Shown piece by piece: positions 1 through 9,648 of a DNA stretch of 64,000 nucleotides. Numbering within the stretch: the stretch's first letter is position 1; every line of letters starts with the position of its first letter. The notes below the pieces were generated by a model. The model was not told where the DNA came from, ran no database searches, and saw only the letters and a list, made by a program, of their open reading frames with translations. This stretch comes from JAIBCC01 sp963763855. GTDB taxonomy: Bacteria; Acidobacteriota; Blastocatellia; Pyrinomonadales; Pyrinomonadaceae. The position numbers and the translations under genes were made by a program. The stretch is taken from contig CAVXPU010000005.1 of NCBI GenBank assembly GCA_963763855.1, forward strand, positions 2,852,001 to 2,916,000. Reading direction: 5' to 3'.

Positions 1-2
1 AA

Positions 3-791
3 TTTGGCGGGACGGTAGTTAACGTTTTTGGAAAAGATGTTGATTATTCCTGGACATCGCTTCCGGCGATTATTTTAGTTCCGCTTTGCATGGCAACGGC
101 AATTATTGTCGGCGGTTTGTGGGGAGCAATTCCCGGTATTTTGAAAGCAAAATTCGGTTCACATGAAGTAATTAATACTATCATGCTGAATTTTATCGCG
201 ATCTCTTTAGTCAGTTATTTTACGCAATATTATTACAAAGTTCCCGGCGATCCGATCCTGCAAACCGTACCAATCGGACAATCCGCACACATTCCTCGAA
301 TCAGCCAATTCATCCCCGGAATGCCCGATTTTGTTCCGTTAAGCGTCGCTTTTCTGTTGGCAATCTTAATGTGCGTTTTAGCCTATATTTTTCTATGGAA
401 AACGAAATGGGGCTATGAATTAAGAGCCGTTGGTGAAAATCCGAGTGCGGCTGAATACGGCGGAATTTCCCCGAAAAAACAAATAATTATTGCGATGGCA
501 ATTTCGGGTGGACTCGCTGGAATGGTCGCGATTGGCGAGGTAATGGGCAATCGTTATCTTTATTATCACGATTTTTCAGGCGACGTTGGTTTTCTGGGAA
601 TTGCTGTGGCTCTTTTAGGTAGAAATCATCCGCTCGGAGTTTTCGTGGCGGCTATTTTCTTTGCTGTTTTACTTCGCGGTGGCATTTTCGTTGATGCTTT
701 TACGCAATACGTTTCCAAAGATTTGGTCGAAGTTTTGCAGGCAGTAGTTATTATTTTTGTAGCGTCGCTACAGAGATTTTCAAAAAAGTAG
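3..791 (+). CDS. ABC transporter permease, BmpA/ribose type (5' partial)
   Basis: Inner-membrane permease of an ABC importer of the nucleoside or simple-sugar class that works with BmpA-like lipoproteins (YufP-like). The reading frame is open from the first bases of the window, so the gene starts upstream and the ATG at 90 is internal; 262 residues are visible. It is strongly hydrophobic with several membrane segments and carries the family signature YELRAVGENPSAAEYGG, the coupling loop that contacts the ATPase. The partner permease follows at 901. The substrate cannot be told from the permease alone, and the ATPase and binding protein are expected left of the window. Confidence 0.88.
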   Translation, partial: FGGTVVNVFGKDVDYSWTSLPAIILVPLCMATAIIVGGLWGAIPGILKAKFGSHEVINTIMLNFIAISLVSYFTQYYYKVPGDPILQTVPIGQSAHIPRISQFIPGMPDFVPLSVAFLLAILMCVLAYIFLWKTKWGYELRAVGENPSAAEYGGISPKKQIIIAMAISGGLAGMVAIGEVMGNRYLYYHDFSGDVGFLGIAVALLGRNHPLGVFVAAIFFAVLLRGGIFVDAFTQYVSKDLVEVLQAVVIIFVASLQRFSKK

Positions 792-900
792 GTCAGTACC
801 GCTTGCGATAGCGAGTGGTTTACGCTGAATCTACGGAATGATTAAAAGAAACAATTGACTCTGGCTTCGGGTAAAAAGGTTTTTACATTTTAAGGAATTT

Positions 901-1803
901 ATGGGCGAAATTTTTTCAATTGCACTAATTTTTTCTACAATCCGTTTTGCAACGCCGCTGATTTTTGCGGCATTGGGCGGAATGTTTTCAGAACGCTCGG
1001 GTGTTATTAACATTGCCCTCGAAGGCTTGATGCTAGCTGGTGCGTTTACTGCCGCAGTCGTAACTTATGAAACGAGTAATCCGTATCTCGGCTTTTTGTG
1101 CGGAATCATTTCCGGCGGTGTCATCGCTTTATTTTACGCCATTTCGGTTATTGAATTTGAAGCAGACCAGGTAGTAGCCGGATTCGGAATTAATATTCTA
1201 ATGCTCGGACTGCCTGCCCTGATTAGTAGTGCAATGTATGATTCAGCGGGATCTACTCAGCAAATCAACAAAGAATTCCTTTTGCCTTCCAGCTTTGACA
1301 TCAATATCGCATCTGTTTTGGCATTTTTACTGATTCCTATTTGTTGGTATGTAATGTACAAAACGCCTTTTGGCTTACGACTTAGAGCAGTTGGCGAAAA
1401 TCCTGCTGCAGCAGACGCGGCGGGCATCAATGTCCGGAAATTGCGTTACGCAGGTGTCGTATTATCTGGAATTTTAGCCGCGGCAGGCGGTGCTTATTTA
1501 TCAATCGGACAATCTTCACTCTTCACTCGTGGGATGAGTGCGGGACGCGGTTTCATCGCTCTTGCTGCACTCATTTTAGCTAAATGGCAGCCTGTCCCTG
1601 TTCTTTTGGCGTGTTTGTTTTTTGGGTTTACTGAGGCTCTGACGATTCCTTTGGCAAGTTACAGACTCGCTTCGGGTGAAACGATTCCAGTTCAATTTAT
1701 ACAAATTATTCCGTATGTTTTAACGATCATTGTTTTAGCGGGATTTATCGGACTTTCAAGAGCTCCGAAAGCATTGGGAATTCCGTATCAAAAAGAAAAA
1801 TAG
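901..1803 (+). CDS. ABC transporter permease, BmpA/ribose type (YufQ-like)
   Basis: Second permease of the same nucleoside or simple-sugar importer, 300 residues. The N-terminal region contains the ERSGVINIALEGLMLAGAF segment typical of YufQ-like and BPL_transp_2 permeases, and the LRAVGENPAAADAAGI coupling loop parallels that of the upstream permease. AAGGA lies 5 nt before the ATG and supports this start. The 109-bp spacer after the first permease contains a short imperfect hairpin around ACCGCTTGCGATAGCGAG. The gene ends just before a bidirectional terminator, so it is probably the last gene of the transporter operon. Confidence 0.9.
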   Translation: MGEIFSIALIFSTIRFATPLIFAALGGMFSERSGVINIALEGLMLAGAFTAAVVTYETSNPYLGFLCGIISGGVIALFYAISVIEFEADQVVAGFGINILMLGLPALISSAMYDSAGSTQQINKEFLLPSSFDINIASVLAFLLIPICWYVMYKTPFGLRLRAVGENPAAADAAGINVRKLRYAGVVLSGILAAAGGAYLSIGQSSLFTRGMSAGRGFIALAALILAKWQPVPVLLACLFFGFTEALTIPLASYRLASGETIPVQFIQIIPYVLTIIVLAGFIGLSRAPKALGIPYQKEK

Positions 1804-1813
1804 AGTAAATTAA

Positions 1814-1856
1814 AAAGGCAAAAGTTTGGAAGAAATCTTCTACACTTTTGCCTTTA
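1814..1856. terminator. Bidirectional intrinsic terminator
   Basis: The inverted arms AAAGGCAAAAGT (1814-1825) and ACTTTTGCCTTT (1844-1855) are perfect over 12 bp and sit between two convergent genes. A/T-rich tracts on both sides allow it to serve both strands. Confidence 0.75.
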
Positions 1857-1876
1857 TTGATTTAAATTTTTACCGT

Positions 1877-2590
1877 TTATCTTTCCGAAACGATGTATAG
1901 GATTCTCGCACAACTCTCACAAGTTATAATGTCGCCGCTCATTTTTATTTCCACCATCATTTGTGGGCGTAATTTCATAAAACAAGCACTACACGAATTA
2001 TTTTTAACTTCGGCAACTGCGATTCCATCACGGCTGCGTTGAGCCATTCGGTCATAAACACTGGCTAAATTCTTGGGTAATGTGTCAAAAACTTTCGCAC
2101 GTTTTGTGGTTTCTTTGGTCAATTCTGAGGTATTTTTGGTGATTTCAGATTCAAAATCTTTCATCGCCTTTTGCCGATTACCATCGAGACTGGCGATTTC
2201 TTCCGAACGCTCGGCTAAAATTTTCTCGACATCTTCAACAATTGTCATCTTTTCCAAAACTTCAGTTTCCAATGCGGCAATTTTCTTGTGCAAAACGTCT
2301 GCATCACGCATCGCAACTTCATATTGCTTTTGGTCAACTGCGTTTTTCAAATTACGATCTGCACGTTCTAATTGCGATTTTGCTTCAGCGATCTGTCGCT
2401 CCAAATCTGCTCTTTCAGACTTTGCAGACTCACTTTTGCTCTGTATTTCGCGAATTTCAAAGGCGTGCTGCTCAAACTCTTGTTCAATACTAGCACGCCT
2501 CTGGTCCGCGGTTTCTATAGATTTTTTTAATCTACGGATTTTGGTATCCGTTATCTGTAATTCAACTAACTTCTCAAGTTCTGACTTCAC
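1877..2590 (-). CDS. Zinc-ribbon coiled-coil protein (DUF164/CT398-like)
   Basis: A 237-residue protein. About residues 5-180 are a continuous heptad-like coiled coil rich in E, K, A, Q and R. The C-terminal 40 residues hold a zinc ribbon with two CxxC pairs, CSAC and CESC. This architecture matches the C4-type zinc-ribbon family PF02591. Bacterial members are poorly characterised; the chlamydial relative was proposed as a secretion chaperone and others are linked to nucleic acid binding. The role here is unknown. The gene is convergent with the ABC permease and read in the same direction as the YifB gene. Confidence 0.8.
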   Translation of the reverse strand: MKSELEKLVELQITDTKIRRLKKSIETADQRRASIEQEFEQHAFEIREIQSKSESAKSERADLERQIAEAKSQLERADRNLKNAVDQKQYEVAMRDADVLHKKIAALETEVLEKMTIVEDVEKILAERSEEIASLDGNRQKAMKDFESEITKNTSELTKETTKRAKVFDTLPKNLASVYDRMAQRSRDGIAVAEVKNNSCSACFMKLRPQMMVEIKMSGDIITCESCARILYIVSER

Positions 2591-2692
2591 TTATTAAATA
2601 GCTCCCTTGTAAAAAAAACAATCCAACCAAAATTTTCACACAGATTCCTTTTGCGTGCAACTGGCTCAATAAACTCATTTCCCTCAAACCTT

Positions 2693-4261
2693 CTAAAGCG
2701 AGAAATTCTTATCCAACGAACGATACCCGATCGCCTCAGCAATATGGCTAGGCTGGATATTTTCGCTGCCGCTTAGATCAGCAATCGTGCGGGAAACCTT
2801 TAAAATTCGATCATGAGCCCTTGCCGAAAGTCCTTGACGGATCATCGCTTTTTCCAAGAGAGTTTCGCTTGCCTCATCAAGTTCGCAAAATTTACGAATT
2901 TGCTTTGATGACATAGCCGAATTTGAAAAAACTCCTTCGCCATTAAATCTATTCAGTTGAATCTGACGAGCTTTCCCAACTCGTTCGCGAATCACCGCTG
3001 AACTATCGCCTTGCGGAACCAATTTGCCCCTCAATTCCTTAAATTCAACCGCGGGAACGTCAACGTGAATGTCGATTCTATCCAAAAGCGGTCCGGAAAT
3101 TTTGCTGATATATCGCTGAATTTGCATTCCGGAACATTTACATTCGCGATTCGAACCGAAATACCCACAAGGACATGGATTCATCGAAGCGACCATTGTA
3201 AACAGTGCCGGAAAGGTTAGGCTCATTGCCGCCCGGCTAATTGTAACTTGTTTATCTTCAAGCGGTTGACGTAAAACTTCCAAAACTGAGCGATCAAATT
3301 CCGGCAATTCATCAAGGAATAAAACGCCGTTGTGTGATAGCGAAACTTCGCCGGGTCGCGGGATACTTCCGCCGCCGATCAATCCAGCTTCGGAAATTGT
3401 ATGGTGCGGACTGCGAAATGGTCTTTCTAAAACTAAACCGCTCTTTCCCGTTAAACCTGCGATCGAATGAATTTTTGTTATTTCAAGTGCTTCTTCAAAT
3501 TCAAGGGGCGGCAAAATTGTCGGCAAACGCTTTGCCAGCATGGTTTTACCCGACCCCGGCGAACCGATCATAATCACATTATGCCCGCCCGCACTCGCCA
3601 CTTCTAAAGCACGTTTGGCAGTTTGCTGTCCGCGAACCTCATTAAAATCTATTCTATATTTTGTTTCAGAATTTTTCAGAATCTCATGATTGATTTCGGC
3701 AGGTGAAATAGTCGGCAGATTGCCGGATTGCACGTCCCTGATTACGTCAACTGCATCCCGCAAAGTCTTTACCGGATATACATTTATCTCTTTTACGACA
3801 GCGGCTTCCAGAACATTTTCTTCAGGCAAAAGCAGATTTTTGAGTCCGCTTTCTCTCGCTCGTAAGGCAATTGATAAGGCTCCACGAACCGGACGAATTC
3901 TGCCATCAAGCGAAAGTTCGCCAACGCTCATTGTATCTGTCAATGCTTCGCCATTTCCAAGCTCGCCATTTGCCCCCAAAATTCCGAGTGCAATCGGCAG
4001 ATCAAAGCTCGCTCCTTCTTTGCGAACATCGGCTGGTGCAAGATTTATGGTCGTTTTATAAAATGGGAAAAAGTAGCTGCTATTTGTAATTGCCGCACGA
4101 ATACGTTCCCGCGATTCGCGGACTGCTAAATCCGGCAAACCTACGATGATTACGGGCGAAACTGTATCTGCTTCGGCACGAATCGGAGTAAGATTTACCT
4201 CAATTTCCACCAATTCCGCATCAATTCCATAAACGGCAGCGGAGAGAATTTTAAATAGCAT
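2693..4261 (-). CDS. YifB/ComM family Mg chelatase-like AAA ATPase
   Basis: A 522-residue AAA+ protein of the YifB/ComM family. An N-terminal ChlI-like domain (about residues 1-170) is followed by the AAA core with Walker A GSPGSGKT at 233-240 and Walker B VLFLDE at 313-318. The family's Cys-rich loop NPCPCGYFG...CKC comes after it, then a C-terminal Mg_chelatase_C region. ComM promotes branch migration during natural transformation in Vibrio and Haemophilus; in other organisms the role is inferred. It is not a magnesium chelatase despite the family name. Length and motifs are complete. Confidence 0.92.
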   Translation of the reverse strand: MLFKILSAAVYGIDAELVEIEVNLTPIRAEADTVSPVIIVGLPDLAVRESRERIRAAITNSSYFFPFYKTTINLAPADVRKEGASFDLPIALGILGANGELGNGEALTDTMSVGELSLDGRIRPVRGALSIALRARESGLKNLLLPEENVLEAAVVKEINVYPVKTLRDAVDVIRDVQSGNLPTISPAEINHEILKNSETKYRIDFNEVRGQQTAKRALEVASAGGHNVIMIGSPGSGKTMLAKRLPTILPPLEFEEALEITKIHSIAGLTGKSGLVLERPFRSPHHTISEAGLIGGGSIPRPGEVSLSHNGVLFLDELPEFDRSVLEVLRQPLEDKQVTISRAAMSLTFPALFTMVASMNPCPCGYFGSNRECKCSGMQIQRYISKISGPLLDRIDIHVDVPAVEFKELRGKLVPQGDSSAVIRERVGKARQIQLNRFNGEGVFSNSAMSSKQIRKFCELDEASETLLEKAMIRQGLSARAHDRILKVSRTIADLSGSENIQPSHIAEAIGYRSLDKNFSL

Positions 4262-4325
4262 AAGGTTTATAATGAGGGCAAAATAAGTCTAGCTTTTAAG
4301 CAATAATCTTAAAGCCAAACATAAG

Positions 4326-4361
4326 AAATGCCAAGTCTGAATTTAATCATACTTGGCATTT
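4326..4361 (-). terminator. Intrinsic terminator after the transglycosylase gene
   Basis: A perfect 11-bp inverted repeat (AAATGCCAAGT and ACTTGGCATTT) lies just downstream of the minus-strand transglycosylase. It is followed on that strand by a weak T-rich run (TTTCTTATGTTT). Confidence 0.6.
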
Positions 4362-4382
4362 GATCCCTGATATACGAAGAAA

Positions 4383-6170
4383 TTAACGAGTTTGAACTCT
4401 GATTTCGCGTCCCGCCGCAAGCGGAGCGTTTACGTCAGCCAGTCCATTTAATCTCGCAACTTCAACCGCAGAAACACCAAATCGTCCGGCAATTTTTGCA
4501 ACGGTATCACCCGCTTTGGTCAATACTTTTTGTAACCCTCTAACCGTCGGAGAAGCAGTTGGCGAATTCACTTGTCGTGTATAAGCGATTGATTTAACCT
4601 TATTGTCCTGAGCAATTACAGCCTTATTATTGACAACCTGAACTTTGTTTACTGAAACCCCCGTCCGATTAGCAATATCTTGAGCATTCTCGCCGCGATT
4701 AACATTAGTAACCGCCAAACTGTTTCCGATAACGCTCGAAGATTTTCTCAAAACTTGTGCCACATTGTTGCCGCGTCCTTGTGGTACACGAATGATATAT
4801 GGCTCCGGAGGAGTCATATTCGAACGAAATTCAGGATTCAGATAACGTATGTAATCAATGCTGGTATCAGATAATTGTGCGACCAGATTCAAACTTGTCG
4901 AAGGCGGAACGCGAAGCAACTCATACTGTAAACCAGGTAATGGTCTGACGTGACCAAAACCATATCCGGTAGGATTATTGGCAATCAAAATCACTGCCAA
5001 GATGTTCGGCACGTATTTGCGTGTTTCACCGGGTAAATACGGATAAGCAGCCCAAAAATTTGCTACGCCAGCCTTGCGGATCGCTTTATCAACATTGCCT
5101 TCGCCGCAATTGTAAGCTCCCATCGCCAATTCCCAATTGCCGCCGTAACGATTAGCTAAAAATTTCAAATATTGAGCCGAAGCACGAGTCGCTTTTTCAA
5201 AACTGTTACGCTCGTCCATGTAGGCGTTAATGCGTAGCCCATATCTTGTTCCCGTTCCTGGAATAAACTGCCAAAGCCCTGAAGCTGCCGCCCAACTTTT
5301 TACTGTCGGCTTCCAGGCACTTTCTACTTGTGCCAACCAAACGATATTTTCGGGTACACCTTCTTCACGGAATATCCGGCGAGCCATTCGCATAAATTGT
5401 CCGCTCCGGGCGAGACCAATTTCCATCGTCGAACGTCCGCGACCTTGATAATAACCAATAAATTGTTGAACCAGCGAGTGCATCTGGAAATTAAATCCAA
5501 AAGATTTGTTGGCAATGGCTTGTTCGATTTTAATGTATTCTTGACGAGCTTGTGGAGTTTCTGCAACTGCAATTTCTTCTGGCGTTAATTCCAATTTTGA
5601 AAGTTCATCAAGCGGTGATGGTTCAAATTTTTGATCTGAAAAACCTACTTGCTGATAATCATTTTGATTTCCTACGGAAGCTACCGATTTAATCAAATCC
5701 GAATCGCTCGTCGCAGTAGCCGTATTTTTCGGCATTGGCAACGAAAGTTTCGCAACACTATCTGCTAATTGATTATCAATATTCCAACCGCAAGTAGTTG
5801 CCAAACCTTTGATTTGCGGCTGTTGAACTGATGGATATTCCATCCGGTAAACAGTTTCAATCAATTGCGTGTAGCAATTTCGCAATTTGTTGTTTGATTT
5901 AACATTGACGTTGGAAAGCAAGAAAATCTCAACTGATTTATCGAAATCAGCACGAGCTTGTGAGCGGCGATTATCTTGTAAATTAAGCAAGCCTTGCTTG
6001 AAATAGATACCGGCGTCCGTTGTAATTTGATTAACTTTGGCTTCGCCTGCATTATCTGGCTGAACTTTACCCAAACCCGAGTTAACGGTGGAAATTTGTC
6101 CAAATCCAAATATGGTATTTAAAAATATGATTGCGGTTAAACTAAAAACCTTGGTCAGGTTTAATTTCAT
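4383..6170 (-). CDS. Lytic transglycosylase with SLT and LysM domains (MltD-like)
   Basis: Exported peptidoglycan lytic transglycosylase, 595 residues from the start used here. That start was chosen because TAAGGAG lies 13 nt upstream and a signal peptide follows directly (MKLNLTKVFSLTAII...). The longer ATG at 6239 would put 23 extra residues before the signal. The SLT domain sits mid-protein, with the catalytic Glu in AQVESAW and the family stretch ASGLWQFIPGTG. Two LysM-like peptidoglycan-binding repeats end the protein, the last reading AGDTVAKIAGRFGVSAVEV. The layout matches MltD. It probably remodels the cell wall in the periplasm. Confidence 0.88.
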   Translation of the reverse strand: MKLNLTKVFSLTAIIFLNTIFGFGQISTVNSGLGKVQPDNAGEAKVNQITTDAGIYFKQGLLNLQDNRRSQARADFDKSVEIFLLSNVNVKSNNKLRNCYTQLIETVYRMEYPSVQQPQIKGLATTCGWNIDNQLADSVAKLSLPMPKNTATATSDSDLIKSVASVGNQNDYQQVGFSDQKFEPSPLDELSKLELTPEEIAVAETPQARQEYIKIEQAIANKSFGFNFQMHSLVQQFIGYYQGRGRSTMEIGLARSGQFMRMARRIFREEGVPENIVWLAQVESAWKPTVKSWAAASGLWQFIPGTGTRYGLRINAYMDERNSFEKATRASAQYLKFLANRYGGNWELAMGAYNCGEGNVDKAIRKAGVANFWAAYPYLPGETRKYVPNILAVILIANNPTGYGFGHVRPLPGLQYELLRVPPSTSLNLVAQLSDTSIDYIRYLNPEFRSNMTPPEPYIIRVPQGRGNNVAQVLRKSSSVIGNSLAVTNVNRGENAQDIANRTGVSVNKVQVVNNKAVIAQDNKVKSIAYTRQVNSPTASPTVRGLQKVLTKAGDTVAKIAGRFGVSAVEVARLNGLADVNAPLAAGREIRVQTR

Positions 6171-6423
6171 CAGTTCGTCTATACTCCTTACAAAAATTCT
6201 CTCAGGGTTAGGGCGAATCGTGAATACGATCCTCAACATAAGCGTAATATTTCTAACGCTTTCCGATCAAAAAAGTTCCAAATTTGCTATTAAATTGTCA
6301 TCAACAACTAGGCAACTTACCTTAAAAATTACCATAGCAAAATTGTCGTGTCAAAGTTTTGGCTCTTAAACCTCAATATTTACCGATGTCATATAACTAT
6401 TTTAAGACAACCATCAGTAATCG

Positions 6424-8853
6424 TTATGATTTATTCTTAGCCGAGCGAGCCTTGCCTTTTTCACTTATCGGTTCTTTATCAATCAATGCAACTTGAAAAA
6501 CTTGCCGCACATTCTCTACGAATATAAAGTTCAAATCATCCAAAACTTCCTGAGGTAAATCTTCCAAATCGCGTTTATTCGGCTCCGGCACAATAATAGT
6601 CTTAATTTTTGCCCTTCGAGCCGCCAAAACCTTTTCTTTGAGTCCGCCGATTGGCAGGACGTTGCCTCTTAATGTGATCTCGCCCGTCATCGCAACATCT
6701 TTTCTAACCGCACGTTGCGATAAAACCGAGACGAGTGCAACCGCCATCGTAATCCCCGCACTCGGTCCATCCTTTGGAATCGCACCTTCAGGCAAATGAA
6801 CGTGGATGTCGTATTTTTCAAAATCATCTTCGTCGATGCCCAAATCTTTGGCACGTGACTTTGCAAAAGAGAACGCGGCTTGAGCCGATTCTTGCATCAC
6901 TTCACCGAGTTGTCCGGTCAAAACGAGTTTACCTTTCCCACGAAGACGCAAGGCTTCAATAAAGAGAATTTCACCGCCGACCGCAGTCCAAGCTAAGCCT
7001 GTGACAACCCCGATTTGGTCTTTCTTCAAAGCTTCATCCGGGAAAATCTTAGGTGCTCTCAAATAATCCGCAAGATTTTCCTTCGTTATTTTAATCGGTT
7101 CAAATTCTTCAATTGATTCGGCTTTTTTACGTGCGACTTTGCGGCAAACTTTGCCAATTTCGCGTTCCAATTGTCGCAAACCGGCTTCGTGTGTGTATTG
7201 CCCGATAATAGCCAGCATCGCTTTTTTCTCGATGGTAATATCGGTTTTCAGAATTCCGTTTTCTTCAATTTGTTTTGGTAAAAGATGCCGTTTCGAAATT
7301 TCATATTTCTCTTCTTCGGTATAACCCGAAAGCGAAATAATCTCCATCCGATCCCGCAAAGCGTGCTGGATTGTGTCCAAAACATTCGCCGTTGTCATAA
7401 ACATGACGTTGGATAAATCAAACGTTACGCCTAAATAATTATCACGAAAAGCAAAGTTTTGTTCAGGATCAAGCACTTCGAGCAAAGCCGATGAAGGATC
7501 GCCGCGAAAATCTGCTCCAACTTTATCAATTTCGTCCAAAATCATTAGAGGATTATTCGTTCCCGCTTGCTGAATTCCCTGCAAAATCCTACCCGGCATC
7601 GCACCAACATAAGTTCTGCGATGCCCGCGAATTTCGGCTTCATCATGCAAACCGCCAAGACTTAAACGAATAAATTTCCTGCCTAATGCACGTGCAATCG
7701 AACGCCCCAGCGACGTTTTCCCAACTCCGGGAGGTCCGACCAAACATAAAATTGAACCTTTCGGTTTTTCTTTTAATTTGCGAACGGCAAGTGCTTCGAT
7801 AATTCTTTCTTTAACCCGTTCGAGTCCGAAATGATCGTCGTCCAAAATTCTTTGAGCCTTCTTTAAGTCGAGATTATCTTTCGAATTATTTGACCAAGGA
7901 AGCTCCGTCATAATGTCGAGCCAATTTCGCAAAGTCGCGGTTTCAGCGGTGTCAGGATGCATCCGCTCAAGTTTTTTCAATTGGCGAACTGCCTCTTCTT
8001 TCGCTGCTTCGGGCATTTTCGCCTTCTCAATTTTTTCGCGATAAAGGTCAATCTCTTCGGCTAATTCATTACCTTCACCAAGTTCGCCCTGAATCGCTTT
8101 TAGCTGCTGCCGGAGAAAATATTCACGTTGCGAACGATCAATATCAGATCGGGCTTGCGTATTAATTTCCTGCTGAACAGTCAAAACATCAATTTCTTTA
8201 CTCAACAGATCATTGACGCGGCGAAGACGAGCGACAGGCTCGGATATGTCCAAAATACTTTGAGCATCTTCAACTCTCAATTCCAGATTAGAAGCAGATA
8301 AATCCGCCATTCGTCCTGCATCTTCGAGATTTGAAATAATCGCCAAAACTTCGGGTGAAATATTTTTACCAAGCGTCGCGGCACGTTCCATTGCCCCGCG
8401 AACATTACGAATTAAAGCTTCAACTTCAAGCGACTTTTCTTCGGTAATTGGCTCTTCAATCGGAGTAATTCCAGCTTTAATATAGTCGCTGCCAACCGTG
8501 ACTGAATCAACATTTGCACGCGAAAGTCCTTGAATTAGTATGCGGATTCTGCCATCGGGCAATTTAAGCATCCGCATTATAACGGCAACCGTGCCAACTT
8601 TGTGCAAGTCTTCCTGAGATGGCTCCTCCTTATCAACATCTTTTTGCGAAACCAATAAAATCATCCGATTTTGGCTCAGAGCTTCGTCCACAGCCTTGAT
8701 CGAACGATCTCTCGAAACAAAAAGCGGAACGATCATAAAGGGATAAATAACAATGTCCCGCAGAGGTAAAACCGGCAATTCCGAAGGGATCTGCATCTGC
8801 GATTCGCCATCAGCTTCACCAAGTTTTTCGGTAAAATCTACAATTTCTTCCAT
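6424..8853 (-). CDS. lon: ATP-dependent endopeptidase Lon
   Basis: Cytoplasmic ATP-dependent serine protease of 809 residues, the normal length for bacterial Lon. The N-terminal substrate-binding domain covers about residues 25-220 and a coiled segment follows. The AAA module has Walker A GPPGVGKTSL and the sensor stretch LSLGGLHDEAEIRGHRRTYVGA as spaced blocks. The protease domain has the catalytic Ser in PKDGPSAGITMA and the Lys in GGLKEKVLAARRA. It degrades misfolded and regulatory proteins. No CIRCE-like operator was found in the 215-bp upstream spacer. Confidence 0.97.
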   Translation of the reverse strand: MEEIVDFTEKLGEADGESQMQIPSELPVLPLRDIVIYPFMIVPLFVSRDRSIKAVDEALSQNRMILLVSQKDVDKEEPSQEDLHKVGTVAVIMRMLKLPDGRIRILIQGLSRANVDSVTVGSDYIKAGITPIEEPITEEKSLEVEALIRNVRGAMERAATLGKNISPEVLAIISNLEDAGRMADLSASNLELRVEDAQSILDISEPVARLRRVNDLLSKEIDVLTVQQEINTQARSDIDRSQREYFLRQQLKAIQGELGEGNELAEEIDLYREKIEKAKMPEAAKEEAVRQLKKLERMHPDTAETATLRNWLDIMTELPWSNNSKDNLDLKKAQRILDDDHFGLERVKERIIEALAVRKLKEKPKGSILCLVGPPGVGKTSLGRSIARALGRKFIRLSLGGLHDEAEIRGHRRTYVGAMPGRILQGIQQAGTNNPLMILDEIDKVGADFRGDPSSALLEVLDPEQNFAFRDNYLGVTFDLSNVMFMTTANVLDTIQHALRDRMEIISLSGYTEEEKYEISKRHLLPKQIEENGILKTDITIEKKAMLAIIGQYTHEAGLRQLEREIGKVCRKVARKKAESIEEFEPIKITKENLADYLRAPKIFPDEALKKDQIGVVTGLAWTAVGGEILFIEALRLRGKGKLVLTGQLGEVMQESAQAAFSFAKSRAKDLGIDEDDFEKYDIHVHLPEGAIPKDGPSAGITMAVALVSVLSQRAVRKDVAMTGEITLRGNVLPIGGLKEKVLAARRAKIKTIIVPEPNKRDLEDLPQEVLDDLNFIFVENVRQVFQVALIDKEPISEKGKARSAKNKS

Positions 8854-9068
8854 GTTAAATATGTTAGCTGATTTGATTGGAAAACAAAAATGACTTGCCC
8901 TTCCAAAATTTCATTTGCACAGAAATAAAAAAGGGCTTATCATTTTCGCATTCCTTTCAATTCACTCAGGTTTCCAGGTTTATTTGTTCAGAATTATTTG
9001 CTGTATTGTCGTTTTTCCAGAACAATTTAGCTGATATTGTTTAGATAAGATAATTAGGAGAGACTTTA

Positions 9069-9434
9069 ATGAATTTTGCCCCCCGAGCCCGCAAAGAAAA
9101 CATCGTTGTTCAGGAACTTCGTAACGAAATCCTTATTTATGATCTGCTAAAAAACAAAGCTTTATGCCTGAATCAAACTTCTACACTGATTTGGCACGAA
9201 TGTGATGGCACTAAATCAGTCGCGGAAATTAAGTCGATTTTGAGCAAGAAACTTAAGACAACTATCAATGAAGACATCGTGTGGCTAGCTTTAAGCCAAT
9301 TCAAAACAGATAATTTATTACAAAAAAGCGAAGGATTTAGAACGCCGATTGACGGGTCAATTCGACGCGAAGTGATACGGAAATTAGGATTTACCTCGCC
9401 TGGTGAGCCATGTTTTCGGCTTGGAGGAGATTAG
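9069..9434 (+). CDS. Small PqqD-domain protein, C-terminally truncated paralogue
   Basis: A 121-residue protein made almost entirely of a PqqD-like winged-helix domain, the fold used as a RiPP recognition element. Its core (IVVQELRNEILIYDLLKNKA, then the LNQTSTLIWHECDG block) is close to that of the next gene. SD AGGAG sits 9 nt before the ATG. The end reads GSIRREVIRKLGFTS and then leaves homology exactly where the neighbour enters its Tat-like hydrophobic stretch, giving a short unrelated tail. It is either a natural short form or a copy truncated after tandem duplication. No radical SAM partner is adjacent. Confidence 0.7.
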   Translation: MNFAPRARKENIVVQELRNEILIYDLLKNKALCLNQTSTLIWHECDGTKSVAEIKSILSKKLKTTINEDIVWLALSQFKTDNLLQKSEGFRTPIDGSIRREVIRKLGFTSPGEPCFRLGGD

Positions 9435-9648
9435 ACAGGCAATTGCTGCTCGTCCGTTTTGCTTGCTTAAATCGAATTTTATTAACGGATTGCCGACAGA
9501 ACAAACCGAAGCAATTATGAACTTCCTGACATTTTTCTTTATTTCATTTCATAAATTCTTATGATAAGGGAAAACAGGAAGCGTATTTGAGTAATTTCAA
9601 TTTGCAGAATTTTGCACGATAACCAAAGTAAAAGAAGGAGAATAATTT

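Noticed and set aside
831..1013. 60-codon minus-strand frame across the start of the second permease gene
   Set aside because: Shadow of the permease gene without SD or homology.
2073..2597. Long plus-strand frame opposite the zinc-ribbon coiled-coil gene
   Set aside because: Composition is Ser/Phe/Leu-rich as expected for the antisense of a coiled coil; no SD and no domain.
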